Assembly (NCBI GenBank): GCA_002724245.1
Contig: PBOG01000266.1
Span: forward strand, 1 to 34,894
Length of the DNA: 34,894 bases
Reading direction: 5' to 3'
Source: Planctomycetaceae bacterium
GTDB lineage: Bacteria; Planctomycetota; Planctomycetia; Pirellulales; Pirellulaceae
The position numbers and the translations under genes were made by a program. This document shows, one piece after another, positions 24,031 to 31,877 of this stretch (position 1 is the stretch's first letter; the number at the start of each line of letters is the position of its first letter). The notes below the pieces were generated by a model. The model was given only the letters and a program-made list of their open reading frames with translations. It had not been told where the DNA came from and did no database searches.

Positions 24031-24385
24031 CGCCTCTCGCGGCAACAAAGTTGTCTTTGGTGATTTCGGGTTGCAGACATTAGAAGGTGGGTGGATCAAG
24101 GCTCAGACAATTGAGGCCGGGCGTATCGCTGCGCAGCAATACATCCGAGGTGAGGGGCGTTTGTATATTCGAATCTTCCCCCACAAGTCGATCACCTCCA
24201 CACCACTGGAAACACGAATGGGTAAAGGAAAGGGCGAGCCAGAACATTGGGTAGCGACTGTGAAGCCCGCCACGATTTTGTTTGAACTCGGCGGTGTGAC
24301 GGAAGAACAAGCGAAAGTCTGTTTCAGTCGTCTCGCGCACAAATTGCCCGTAAAGACACGAATGGTCCAGCGACGTACCGCCTAG
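23969..24385 (+). CDS. rplP: 50S ribosomal protein L16
   Basis: L16 sits near the A site and the GTPase-associated region. It has 138 residues from ATG 23969, close to the normal 136-140. The opening AQMPKRVKHRKSQRGRIKG and the central FGDFGLQTLEGGWI and TSTPLETRMGKGKGEPEHWVA are diagnostic. The start is supported by GAAGGG seven bases upstream; ATG 23978 is the alternative and corresponds to the common MPKRV opening. Either way the gene begins inside rpsC, in the +2 frame relative to it. Confidence 0.95.
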   Translation: MAQMPKRVKHRKSQRGRIKGNASRGNKVVFGDFGLQTLEGGWIKAQTIEAGRIAAQQYIRGEGRLYIRIFPHKSITSTPLETRMGKGKGEPEHWVATVKPATILFELGGVTEEQAKVCFSRLAHKLPVKTRMVQRRTA

Positions 24386-24405
24386 CGGTAAATGGAAAGT
24401 ACACG

Positions 24406-24606
24406 ATGAACGCCACCGAACTGCGTGAAATGAGTGACGAGCAATTGCAGTTAACGCTGAACGAGACCGCTGAAAGCTTGTTTCGCCTGCGGCTCCAAGC
24501 GCAAACCGAGCGACTGGATGCTCCTAGCGAGTTGTTACGGCACCGGCGACTCATCGCACGAATCAAGACTCTACAGCGAGAACGAGAATTAGCTGCAAGC
24601 AACTAA
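24406..24606 (+). CDS. rpmC: 50S ribosomal protein L29
   Basis: L29 is the small helical protein beside the tunnel exit. It has 66 residues, normal length. The two-helix pattern TELREMSDEQLQLTLNE, then ESLFRLRLQAQTERLD, and the third segment RRLIARIKTLQRERELA fit the family. Its position between rplP and rpsQ confirms the call. Confidence 0.93.
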   Translation: MNATELREMSDEQLQLTLNETAESLFRLRLQAQTERLDAPSELLRHRRLIARIKTLQRERELAASN

Positions 24607-24662
24607 ACTGGTGACAAGACAACGACTAGCAAATCAGCGACCTACGATGCTGGAAAAAGACC

Positions 24663-24977
24663 ATGCCTAAGAAAGTTTCCATCGGAATCGTCACTGCGGA
24701 CAAAACCGCCAAGACACGACGGGTAGAAATCCCGCGGCTTGCACGACACGCCAAATATGGCAAATACACACAACAAAAGACGGTCTGTTATGTCCACGAC
24801 GAGGAAAACCAGTCCCACGAAGGGGATCGGGTTGAGATCATCGAGTGCCCGCCGAAATCAAAAACCAAGCGCTGGGAACTCGTGCGTGTCATCGAGAAAA
24901 ACAAGTCGGTAAACCTGGCTGCCCTCCGCGAAGCACGTAGCCAGGCTGCTGAATCAAACACCCAAACCGATGAGTGA
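24663..24977 (+). CDS. rpsQ: 30S ribosomal protein S17
   Basis: S17 is an OB-fold protein binding the 5' domain of 16S rRNA. It has 104 residues against about 85 in E. coli. The opening GIVTADKTAKTRRVEI, then YGKYTQQKTVCYVHDEEN and GDRVEIIECPPKSKTKRWELV, are typical, with PPKSK for the usual RPLSK. The extra length is a C-terminal Ala/Gln/Glu-rich tail after residue about 82. Confidence 0.94.
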   Translation: MPKKVSIGIVTADKTAKTRRVEIPRLARHAKYGKYTQQKTVCYVHDEENQSHEGDRVEIIECPPKSKTKRWELVRVIEKNKSVNLAALREARSQAAESNTQTDE

Positions 24978-25035
24978 TTCGATACAAATACAATTCCCCC
25001 GTGAATATGGGTTGGAAAACAAGGAAAAACTACCA

Positions 25036-25054
25036 CCTGCGTGACAACCGCAGG
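25036..25054 (+). promoter_or_regulatory. Hairpin upstream of rplN
   Basis: CCTGCG and CGCAGG form a 6-bp GC-rich stem with a 7-base loop in the 101-bp gap between rpsQ and rplN, 24 bases before the rplN ATG. In many bacteria this is where the spc operon control site (S8 target) lies, but no S8-site sequence match was verified. Confidence 0.4.
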
Positions 25055-25078
25055 CCGTAAAGAAACCGATCAAGCGTC

Positions 25079-25447
25079 ATGATTCAACAAGAAACCAGAC
25101 TCGCCGTTGCTGACAACACGGGCGCGAAAGAAGTCGCCTGCATCAAAGTGCTCGGAGGCTCCAAACGCCGCTACGCCCGGATCGGCGATATCGTCGTGTG
25201 CAGCGTGAAGAGCGTCATTCCCGGCAGTGAAGTCAAGAAGAAGACCATCGTTCGCGCGGTAATTGTGCGTTGCAAGCAACCAACGCGACGCGCCGACGGC
25301 AGCTACATCCGCTTCGACAGCAACGCCGTCGTGATTCTCGACCCGGAAGGCAACCCCAGAGGCACGCGAATCTTTGGTGCCGTCGCCCGAGAGCTACGAG
25401 AAAAGAATTTCATGAAAATCGTTAGCCTCGCGAATGAGGTCGTGTAA
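25079..25447 (+). CDS. rplN: 50S ribosomal protein L14
   Basis: L14 forms an intersubunit bridge next to L3 and L19. It has 122 residues, exactly the usual length. [26 protein letters not shown] and the C-terminal [28 protein letters not shown] are diagnostic. rplX starts on the very next base after its stop codon, so translation is likely coupled. Confidence 0.97.
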   Translation: MIQQETRLAVADNTGAKEVACIKVLGGSKRRYARIGDIVVCSVKSVIPGSEVKKKTIVRAVIVRCKQPTRRADGSYIRFDSNAVVILDPEGNPRGTRIFGAVARELREKNFMKIVSLANEVV

Positions 25448-25783
25448 ATGGCAATCCGCATCAAAGTCGGCGATATGGTGAAGGTACTTGCGGGCGATGA
25501 CCGCGAGGAGGGCCGCGTGACATCCATCAACCACGCTACCCGCATGGTCGTCGTCGAAGGCATGAATAAAGTCAAGAAGAGTGTCCGCCGCAGCCAGAAG
25601 AATCCGCGAGGCGGAAAATTGGACAAAGAGATGCCTCTACCAATCTCTCGCGTGCAATTCCTTTGCCCAAGTTGCGGTAAAGGCACCCGCCTGGGAGCCC
25701 GTGTGAACGCAGATAAATCTAAAGTACGGCATTGCAAGAAATGTAAATGGGAAGAGGAAATTTCCCCGGCAAGATCCAATTAA
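25448..25783 (+). CDS. rplX: 50S ribosomal protein L24, with zinc-ribbon cysteines
   Basis: L24 starts large-subunit assembly. It has 111 residues. The KOW motif at the N-terminus (IKVGDMVKVLAGDDREEGRV) and VEGMNKVKKSVR are typical. The C-terminal part keeps four cysteines in two CxxC pairs (C73, C76, C96, C99), the zinc-binding form lost in E. coli. The ATG abuts the rplN stop. A 124-bp gap to rplE follows, with no clear hairpin and T-run. Confidence 0.94.
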   Translation: MAIRIKVGDMVKVLAGDDREEGRVTSINHATRMVVVEGMNKVKKSVRRSQKNPRGGKLDKEMPLPISRVQFLCPSCGKGTRLGARVNADKSKVRHCKKCKWEEEISPARSN

Positions 25784-25907
25784 GAGTAAATCCGGCCAAG
25801 CAAATCGACGAATTAGGGCCGGTAAAAATGGGATATCGTCGCCAGTTTTGGTGACAACGAACAATTGATCCTCGAATGACGAAGACGCGACATTTGCCAG
25901 GTTGAAC

Positions 25908-26465
25908 ATGGCCCCTCGAATTCAAGAACAATTCAAAACTGAAATCCTGCCCAAGTTGACCGAATCGTTGGGGCGCACGAACCCACATTCGTTGCCATTC
26001 TTGACGAAAATCGTAGTCAGCATGGGTGTTGGCAGCGCCACGCAGGAAAAGAAACACCTCGACATGGCTGTCGATGCGATGACACAGATCACTGGCCAAA
26101 AGCCAATTATCACTGTGGCACGCAAATCGGTGGCGGGCTTTCGGCTACGAGAAGGGATGCCCATCGGCTGCAAAGTTACTTTGCGGCGGCAACGGATGTA
26201 TGAATTCCTTGATCGTTTGATCGCTATTGCCTTGCCACGTGTCCGAGACTTTCGGGGCATCAGTCGCACGGCGTTTGATGGCAATGGCAATTACAGTCTT
26301 GGCTTGACGGAACAATTGGTATTTCCGGAGCTCAATCCGGACAAATTCACGGTGGTGCAAGGGATGAACATTACGATGGTCACCAATTGCACCAGCGATC
26401 AGGAAGCTTTGATGTTACTGGAAGAATTCGGCCTACCTTTTAAATCGGTAGACGACGCAGCGTAG
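25908..26465 (+). CDS. rplE: 50S ribosomal protein L5
   Basis: L5 binds 5S rRNA and contacts the P-site tRNA. It has 185 residues, close to the usual 178-180. LTKIVVSMGVGSA, ITGQKPIITVARKSVAGFRLREGMPIG and RDFRGISRTAFDGNGNYSLGL are diagnostic. ATG 25908 is preferred over TTG 25902, two codons earlier, because AGGT lies just upstream of the ATG. Confidence 0.96.
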   Translation: MAPRIQEQFKTEILPKLTESLGRTNPHSLPFLTKIVVSMGVGSATQEKKHLDMAVDAMTQITGQKPIITVARKSVAGFRLREGMPIGCKVTLRRQRMYEFLDRLIAIALPRVRDFRGISRTAFDGNGNYSLGLTEQLVFPELNPDKFTVVQGMNITMVTNCTSDQEALMLLEEFGLPFKSVDDAA

Positions 26466-26495
26466 TTTACCGGCCGTTTCAGTTGAGGAATTACC

Positions 26496-26681
26496 GTGGC
26501 AAGTAAGTCAAAAATTGCAAAAGCGGAACGCGAGCCAAAATTCAGCTCGCGACAAGAACGACGGTGCAAACTGTGCGGTCGTCCGCGTGCTGTGTACCGC
26601 AAATTTGGTATCTGCCGGATCTGTTTTCGAAAACTGGCCGACCAGGGATTGATCCCTGGCGTGCGCAAGGCGAGCTGGTAG
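26496..26681 (+). CDS. rpsN: 30S ribosomal protein S14, zinc-binding short form
   Basis: S14 lies in the head of the small subunit. It has 61 residues and is the short zinc form, with cysteines at 24, 27, 40 and 43 in CKLC and CRIC. The call is further supported by [10 protein letters not shown] and [17 protein letters not shown]. The start is GTG 26496. It is in the normal place between rplE and rpsH, and no long cysteine-free S14 is seen in the window. Confidence 0.96.
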   Translation: MASKSKIAKAEREPKFSSRQERRCKLCGRPRAVYRKFGICRICFRKLADQGLIPGVRKASW

Positions 26682-26697
26682 GGGAGCACCAAGAACT

Positions 26698-27093
26698 ATG
26701 ATGACCGATCCCGTCGCCGACATGCTCACACGGATACGGAATGCTGTGCGAGTAGAGAGGCCTTTTGCAGAAATGCCCGTCTCCAAAATCAAGCGAGGCT
26801 TGGCAGACGTGTTGAAGCGCGAAGGTTACATCTGGGACTGGCAGGAAATCGAATCCCAACCGATTAACCAGCTGCGCATCGAACTCAAATACGGACCTAA
26901 CGGTGAACGTGTAATCCAGAAGATTCGCCGAGTCAGCAAGCCAGGTCGGCGCATCTATCAGAAAGCCGTCGGGCTCAGGCCGATTCTCAACGGACTTGGG
27001 ATTTCCATTATCAGCACGAGTGGTGGCGTGATTAGCGATCGCGAAGCACGCAGCAAGAACGTCGGGGGGGAAGTGCTTTGCGAGGTGTGGTGA
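26698..27093 (+). CDS. rpsH: 30S ribosomal protein S8
   Basis: S8 binds the central domain of 16S rRNA and in E. coli represses the spc operon. It has 131 residues, normal length. The opening TDPVADMLTRIRNA and the C-terminal ISIISTSGGVISDREARSKNVGGEVLCEVW are diagnostic. Two adjacent ATG codons (26698 and 26701) are possible starts. GGGGAG lies seven to ten bases upstream. Confidence 0.96.
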   Translation: MMTDPVADMLTRIRNAVRVERPFAEMPVSKIKRGLADVLKREGYIWDWQEIESQPINQLRIELKYGPNGERVIQKIRRVSKPGRRIYQKAVGLRPILNGLGISIISTSGGVISDREARSKNVGGEVLCEVW

Positions 27094-27179
27094 TACGCAA
27101 ATCGTATCGCGTGTCCCGGAATCATTAGTCAGGGCAACTAGGCTTCTCAGGTTGCCGTCAAGTAACGGACAGATCGACG

Positions 27180-27725
27180 ATGTCACGTATTGGTCAAAAA
27201 CCGGTAAGCGTTTTGGATGGGGTCAAGGTTTCCATCAGTAATCAGACCGTGTCTGTGGAAGGCCCGAAAGGCAAGCATCCTCCTTTGAAATACCGGCCTG
27301 AAGTCACAGTGACTTTCGATGAAGCACAAAAACAGATATGCGTCAGCCGTAATAACGATGACCGCGCGTCGCGGTCTTACCACGGCCTTACGCGATCGCT
27401 GATCAACAATATGGTGATTGGCGTCAAGAACGGATACGAAAAACGCCTTGAAATCGTCGGTGTCGGCTACGTCGGTACTATCCAAGGCAAACAATTGCAG
27501 CTTCGCGTCGGTTTTGCCAACCAGATCAATGTCGAAATTCCCGCTGAACTTGACGTAACCTGTCCAGATCAGACGCATATTGTGGTACAGGGCTGTGACA
27601 AACAACTGGTCGGTAATTTCGCAGCGTCGGTGCGTGCTGTTCGAAAGCCCGAACCCTACAAAGGCAAAGGGATTCGCTACCAAGGCGAGTATGTTAAGAT
27701 CAAGCCTGGAAAAACGGCCACCTAA
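27180..27725 (+). CDS. rplF: 50S ribosomal protein L6
   Basis: L6 sits near the sarcin-ricin loop. It has 181 residues, usual length. SRIGQKPVSVLDGVKVSI, the duplicated fold with GYEKRLEIVGVGYVGTIQGK, and the C-terminal KPEPYKGKGIRYQGEYVKIKPGK are diagnostic. Confidence 0.96.
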   Translation: MSRIGQKPVSVLDGVKVSISNQTVSVEGPKGKHPPLKYRPEVTVTFDEAQKQICVSRNNDDRASRSYHGLTRSLINNMVIGVKNGYEKRLEIVGVGYVGTIQGKQLQLRVGFANQINVEIPAELDVTCPDQTHIVVQGCDKQLVGNFAASVRAVRKPEPYKGKGIRYQGEYVKIKPGKTAT

Positions 27726-27822
27726 TTCACAAACCGATCTCCCTGTTGACTGTAGCGATAATCCACTTTTAATCTCCACCACATACCGCATCTCGATTTG
27801 AGATCCCGTCAGGTAGACGATC

Positions 27823-28191
27823 ATGAATCGCCAAAAATACCTCGAAAAACAACGCCAGCGGAGGCGCTATCACGTTCGCCACAAGTTACGTGGTTCAGCG
27901 GAACACCCCCGTCTTTCTGTCGATCGCAGCCTTACAAACATTGGCGGACAACTGATTGACGACGCCGCTGGTTCGACATTGATTTCTGTCCACTCTCAGG
28001 AAAAGAGCGTACGGGGCGAAATCAAGGTAGCTGGCAACTGCGACGCGGCCGCGATCGTCGGCAAACTATTGGCCGAGCGAGCGTTGGCAGCCGGAATCAA
28101 GAAAATCCGCTTCGACCGTGGTCACGGAAAATACCACGGCCGGATCGCGGCTCTGGCGAATGCCGCCCGAGAAAATGGTTTAGAGTTTTAG
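27823..28191 (+). CDS. rplR: 50S ribosomal protein L18
   Basis: L18 binds 5S rRNA with L5. It has 122 residues, usual length. RRRYHVRHKLRGSAEHPRLSV, the VAGNCDAAAIVGKLLAERA segment and the C-terminal FDRGHGKYHGRIAALANAARENGLEF are diagnostic. AGGT lies nine bases before the ATG. The 97-bp gap before it is without a recognisable element. Confidence 0.95.
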   Translation: MNRQKYLEKQRQRRRYHVRHKLRGSAEHPRLSVDRSLTNIGGQLIDDAAGSTLISVHSQEKSVRGEIKVAGNCDAAAIVGKLLAERALAAGIKKIRFDRGHGKYHGRIAALANAARENGLEF

Positions 28192-28243
28192 ACGTGTCAA
28201 AGTCACCTCGATCAAGGTGACACATCACAGGGAGTAGCTAGGC

Positions 28244-28729
28244 GTGGCAACCGACGAAGGTCGTACCGAACTAGTTGACAAGGTCGTGAAAATTCGGCGT
28301 TGCGCCGCGGTAGTTAAAGGTGGCCGCCGCTTCAGTTTCGCCGCCCTTGTCGTAGTCGGCAACACGAATGGGCGGGCTGGTTACGGGTATGGCAAGGCCA
28401 ACGAAGTACCGCCGGCAGTCGAAAAGGCTCAGAAACAAGCAACGCGCGAGATGCAAACCATTCCGGTAGCGGACGGTACAATCCCCCACCAGGTCTCGGG
28501 ACGCTTTGGCGCTGGACGTGTTGTCCTGGTACCCGCCGGACCTGGAACAGGTATCATCGCCGGAGCGGCTGTCAGATCGGTATGCGAAGCGGCTGGCATT
28601 ACGAATATCCTGACCAAGAGCTTTGGCACGAATAATCCTCTTTCTCTGGTCAAAGCAACGTTTCAGGCCCTCAGCGAGTTACGCACACTTCAAGATATTG
28701 AACGGCTGCGAGGAGTTCCGCTCTCATGA
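28244..28729 (+). CDS. rpsE: 30S ribosomal protein S5
   Basis: S5 controls decoding fidelity. It has 161 residues, usual length. The double-stranded RNA-binding fold opens with LVDKVVKIRRCAAVVKGGRR, and GNTNGRAGYGYGKANEVPPAV and RFGAGRVVLVPAGPGTGIIAG are diagnostic. The start is GTG 28244 after GGGAG. Its TGA overlaps the start of rplO, and rpmD, which normally stands between rpsE and rplO, is missing. Confidence 0.96.
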   Translation: MATDEGRTELVDKVVKIRRCAAVVKGGRRFSFAALVVVGNTNGRAGYGYGKANEVPPAVEKAQKQATREMQTIPVADGTIPHQVSGRFGAGRVVLVPAGPGTGIIAGAAVRSVCEAAGITNILTKSFGTNNPLSLVKATFQALSELRTLQDIERLRGVPLS

Positions 28730-29229
28730 TGCTTCATGACGTAAATGAAGGTAATCCCAAACGAAAACGCCGCAAACGTATCGGCCGCGGGCCGGGCTCT
28801 GGCCACGGAAAGACCAGTGGCCGCGGACAAAAAGGCCAGAAGTCACGAGCTGGCTGGTCACAGCACCCTGTGTTTCAGGGTGGCGCGATGCCTATGATCC
28901 GCCGCATTCCCAAACGCGGATTCAACAACAAGTTTGCTTTGACGGTGGCAACCATTAACGTCAGCGAACTCGATCAACTGTTCGAGGCCGGTGCAGAAGT
29001 ATCGCCACAAGCATTGAAGGAAAATAACAAGATCAAGTCTCGGTACGATGTGCTCAAGATTCTCGGCAACGGGAATCTAACAAAATCCCTGACAGTCACC
29101 GCGCACCGTTTCAGCAAGGCTGCCCGCGAAAAGATCGAACAAGCGGGAGGCACGGTCAATGAAATCGCAGTCAAGACAACCGTCGCGGAGAAGAAGCGGC
29201 AAGCCAAGGAGGCTGCAGCATCGAAATAA
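28726..29229 (+). CDS. rplO: 50S ribosomal protein L15
   Basis: L15 is a late-assembly protein of the large subunit. It has 167 residues against about 145, with a Lys/Ala-rich C-terminal extension (EKKRQAKEAAASK). RKRIGRGPGSGHGKTSGRGQ and SRAGWSQHPVFQGGAMPM are diagnostic. Two adjacent ATG codons (28726 and 28729) overlap the rpsE stop in the form ATGATG, so translation is probably coupled. GAGGAG lies ten bases upstream. Confidence 0.95.
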   Translation: MMLHDVNEGNPKRKRRKRIGRGPGSGHGKTSGRGQKGQKSRAGWSQHPVFQGGAMPMIRRIPKRGFNNKFALTVATINVSELDQLFEAGAEVSPQALKENNKIKSRYDVLKILGNGNLTKSLTVTAHRFSKAAREKIEQAGGTVNEIAVKTTVAEKKRQAKEAAASK

Positions 29230-29243
29230 CTCGAAAGGTTATG

Positions 29244-29261
29244 ACCTGCCACGTGGCGGGT
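29244..29261 (+). other. Hairpin just after rplO
   Basis: ACCTGCC and GGCGGGT pair (one T-G wobble) around an ACGT loop, 15 bases after the rplO stop. No T-run follows, so it is more likely an RNA-stability or processing hairpin than a terminator. Confidence 0.4.
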
Positions 29262-29309
29262 CGAACTTAGTGTGACTGGCTTAGTTACTCGACAGATTCA
29301 CGTGGCCAA

Positions 29310-29348
29310 CCTGGTGAGCAAGGATCGCAAGCCAGGAAATTTTTTTTT
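29310..29348 (+). terminator. Terminator-like or attenuator element directly upstream of secY
   Basis: CCTGG (29310-29314) pairs with CCAGG (29332-29336), with a small inner GC pairing, and is followed by AAA and nine consecutive T (29340-29348). It stands only 32 bases before the secY ATG in a 151-bp gap. The stem is modest, so partial termination or attenuation is more plausible than a complete stop. Confidence 0.5.
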
Positions 29349-29380
29349 GTTTACTCCTCACTAGGGGATGGATCGGTACC

Positions 29381-30763
29381 ATGTGGGAAAAGTTGCGAGT
29401 TGTCTTTTCGATTGAAGAGCTATGGGGTCCAGGGCTCAAAGGGTTCTTGAATAGCAAGATTAAATTCACCCTCATGCTGCTAGCCATCTATCGCATTGGC
29501 TGGCACATTCCCTTGCCTTTCATCAATCAAGAAAGTGCATCCCTGTCTGGTGAGGGTAGCAACGGCCTTACCGAATTCATCGACAAAGTGGCGTTATTTG
29601 CCGCCAGCGACCTCCGCCAGGCAACCATTTTTGGCCTGGGAATCATGCCGTACATCTCAGCTTCTATCATTTTCCAGCTGCTCGGCAGTGTGTACCCGCC
29701 GATCGAAGCACTGAAAAAAGAAGGGGAAAGCGGCCGAAAAAAAATCAATGAGTATACGCGGTATCTGACGGTTGTCTTATGTCTTTTCCAAAGCTGGGCG
29801 TATCTCAAGTTCACGATCGGCGTCAGCGAGGGACTCGTCTCCGAAGAGTTCCAGGCCGCCGACGGTACTTCACTTTATTTTGGGTGGACCCTGGTATCCG
29901 TACTGACCATGACGTGTGGAACGGTCTTTTTGATGTGGTTGGGTGAGCAGATCGACGAACATGGCATCGGCAATGGCATCAGCCTGTTAATTATGGCAGG
30001 CATCCTGGCTCGCATGCCACAAGCGATGTCCGACATGATTCGCGAAGCAAAGCCAGAACTGGTCGGTCTTCAGAAAGGTGAAATTGGTGTCGAGACACTC
30101 ATTGTCCTTGTCTGTCTTTTCCTGTCGGTTGTGGCAGGCGTTGTATTCATCACTCTCGGCCAACGTCGCATTCCAACTCAGAGTGCAAAACACGTGCGTG
30201 GCCGGCGCGTCTACGGCGGCCAGCGTCAGTTTTTGCCACTTAAGATCAATCAAGCTGGTGTGATGCCAATTATTTTTGCCAGTAGTTTGCTGATGTTGCC
30301 CTCGCTGTTGTTTAACGGCTTAAGCCGCATAGCCTGGCCAAGCGGGTTCAACTTTCTTGCCTCCTTGTTTGGCTCAGGAACCTCGTTTATCTACAACCTC
30401 CTGTATGTAATGATGATCTTCTTCTTTTGCTATTTCTGGACCGCGATTACTTTCAATCCGAAAGAAATGGCAGAGAATCTCAAGGATTATGGAACGTTTA
30501 TACCTGGGCACCGCCCAGGAAAACGAACCGAAGACTATCTCGAAAAAGTGATGCTGCGAATCACTTACGTAGGAGCTGGCTTCCTGGCATTGGTCGCAAT
30601 CGTTCCCACAATTGTTTCTGGTTCGCTGGGTGTTAACTTTCGAGTTGCCAGTTTCTACGGTGGAACTGGCTTGCTGATTGCTGTCAGTGTGGCGTTTGAT
30701 CTGGTACAGAAAATAGACAGCCATTTAGTAATGCGGAACTACAAAGGGTTACTGGAAGGCTAA
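29381..30763 (+). CDS. secY: Protein translocase subunit SecY
   Basis: SecY is the channel subunit of the Sec translocon in the cytoplasmic membrane. It has 460 residues, slightly over the usual 430-445. Ten membrane helices can be seen. Diagnostic segments include GLGIMPYISASIIFQLLGSVYPP, GNGISLLIMAGILA and GGQRQFLPLKINQAGVMPIIFASSLLMLP. The C-terminal RNYKGLLEG contains the conserved end region. A plug-like segment lies before the first periplasmic turn near 50-60. adk starts 21 bp downstream. Confidence 0.96.
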   Translation: MWEKLRVVFSIEELWGPGLKGFLNSKIKFTLMLLAIYRIGWHIPLPFINQESASLSGEGSNGLTEFIDKVALFAASDLRQATIFGLGIMPYISASIIFQLLGSVYPPIEALKKEGESGRKKINEYTRYLTVVLCLFQSWAYLKFTIGVSEGLVSEEFQAADGTSLYFGWTLVSVLTMTCGTVFLMWLGEQIDEHGIGNGISLLIMAGILARMPQAMSDMIREAKPELVGLQKGEIGVETLIVLVCLFLSVVAGVVFITLGQRRIPTQSAKHVRGRRVYGGQRQFLPLKINQAGVMPIIFASSLLMLPSLLFNGLSRIAWPSGFNFLASLFGSGTSFIYNLLYVMMIFFFCYFWTAITFNPKEMAENLKDYGTFIPGHRPGKRTEDYLEKVMLRITYVGAGFLALVAIVPTIVSGSLGVNFRVASFYGGTGLLIAVSVAFDLVQKIDSHLVMRNYKGLLEG

Positions 30764-30784
30764 TCCTCATAGGTTGAAACCATC

Positions 30785-31354
30785 ATGCTTGTTGTTTTCA
30801 TCGGACCTCCGGGTGCTGGGAAAGGAACACAGGCTAAACGGTTACGAGAGCATTTGGCGGTTCCCCATATCTCTACTGGCGAACTCATGCGAAATGTGGA
30901 AAGCTCGCAAACCGACTTGGGAAACCAGGTCGGTGCGTTTCTCCGTCGGGGAGAGCTCGTACCTGATGATTTGGCCATCGAAATCGTTGAACAACGCATC
31001 GGCCAATCCGATTGTGAAAATGGTTGCCTGTTTGATGGATTCCCCCGGACGGTCGCCCAGGCGATTCAGTTTGACGACTGCCTAACAAATAAGGAGAAAT
31101 CTCTGAATCTGGCACTTGCCTTGAGCGTAACACGACCTGAACTCATGTCACGTCTCAGTGCCCGGGGCAGACGAGATGACAATCCCGAGACGATTGCCAA
31201 TCGCCTCGACGTCTATGACTCGCATACCCTGCCGTTACTCGCCTATTACGAGCAGCGGGGCATACTGGCCAACGTCGATGGCACTGGAAGTGAAGACGAG
31301 GTCTTCGAGCGTATCAAGCAGGTCATCGACCGGGATTTGACCGAAACATCCTGA
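30785..31354 (+). CDS. adk: Adenylate kinase (short type)
   Basis: It interconverts ATP + AMP and 2 ADP in the cytosol. The protein has 189 residues. The P-loop GPPGAGKGT lies at 7-15, ISTGELMR follows near 29, and the NMP-binding FDGFPRTVAQA near 83 is intact. LID-domain residues are short (ARGRRDDNPETIANRL): the long zinc-type LID with four Cys is absent, so this is the short form of about 190 residues. The gene follows secY as usual, but map and infA, normally next, are missing. Confidence 0.95.
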   Translation: MLVVFIGPPGAGKGTQAKRLREHLAVPHISTGELMRNVESSQTDLGNQVGAFLRRGELVPDDLAIEIVEQRIGQSDCENGCLFDGFPRTVAQAIQFDDCLTNKEKSLNLALALSVTRPELMSRLSARGRRDDNPETIANRLDVYDSHTLPLLAYYEQRGILANVDGTGSEDEVFERIKQVIDRDLTETS

Positions 31355-31490
31355 TCCGGTGGCCACTGGGGCCTAAGCTGAACCATTCCCAGTAGGCAAC
31401 CAGGGTTATGATTCAGACCGAACCCTCTGTTTGATCCGACAGGACAACCACCAACTTCCATTCAGACGAGAAATTCACTACCCCGTACCC

Positions 31491-31520
31491 TTGATCGGTT
31501 TAGCCACCGAAGCTTATACT
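31491..31520 (+). promoter_or_regulatory. Candidate promoter upstream of rpmJ
   Basis: TTGATC (31491-31496) and TATACT (31515-31520) are separated by 18 bases. The -10 matches consensus at five of six positions and the -35 starts with TTGA. It lies 50 bases before the rpmJ ATG in a 215-bp gap after adk, so it likely starts a second transcript covering rpmJ, rpsM, rpsK, rpoA and rplQ. Confidence 0.5.
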
Positions 31521-31569
31521 ATCTCGCTTTAGATGAGCCGCCGATCCCAGGGCTTTTGGAACCCGCCAA

Positions 31570-31683
31570 ATGAAAGTCCGTTCCAGCGTAAAACGCATTT
31601 GCGAGCACTGTAAGGTTGTGCGGCGAAAAGGCCGCGTCTACGTAATCTGCTCAAACCCTCGCCATAAGCAACGCCAAGGTTGA
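31570..31683 (+). CDS. rpmJ: 50S ribosomal protein L36
   Basis: L36 is the smallest large-subunit protein. It has 37 residues, the exact length of the zinc-binding form. The reading begins [20 protein letters not shown], with zinc ligands C11, C14, C27 and H32. The stop TGA is at 31681-31683. It lies between adk and rpsM, as in other bacteria after loss of map and infA. A 194-bp gap follows. Confidence 0.97.
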   Translation: MKVRSSVKRICEHCKVVRRKGRVYVICSNPRHKQRQG

Positions 31684-31753
31684 GTCGCCATGGAGAGTGT
31701 TGGGGATTGGATTAACCCACGTAGTCTGGCGCGATCGTGACTAGACACCGAAT

Positions 31754-31766
31754 CCCGCGTCGCGGG
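31754..31766 (+). other. Short GC-rich hairpin in the rpmJ-rpsM gap
   Basis: CCCGC-GTC-GCGGG forms a 5-bp perfect stem within the 194-bp gap (31684-31877). It could be part of a leader for the alpha section, where S4 binds in E. coli, but rpsD is absent here. No further element is recognisable in the gap. Confidence 0.3.
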
Positions 31767-31877
31767 TCACTTATTTCGAGCCAAGCTTGTCTCAGGAAAC
31801 AGCCTTCCCAACAAGATGATGCCCCTTACTTTTTGTTGAGTTGCGCTGACCGCGCTGTGACCTAGGAGTCTCCGTAC

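Noticed and set aside
28700-28760. Possible rpmD (L30) between rpsE and rplO
   Set aside because: The rpsE stop overlaps the rplO start, so there is no room; the L15 reading is continuous.
31355-31569. Possible infA or map remnant after adk
   Set aside because: All frames were read for the usual IF-1 and methionine aminopeptidase motifs; none is present in the 215 bases.
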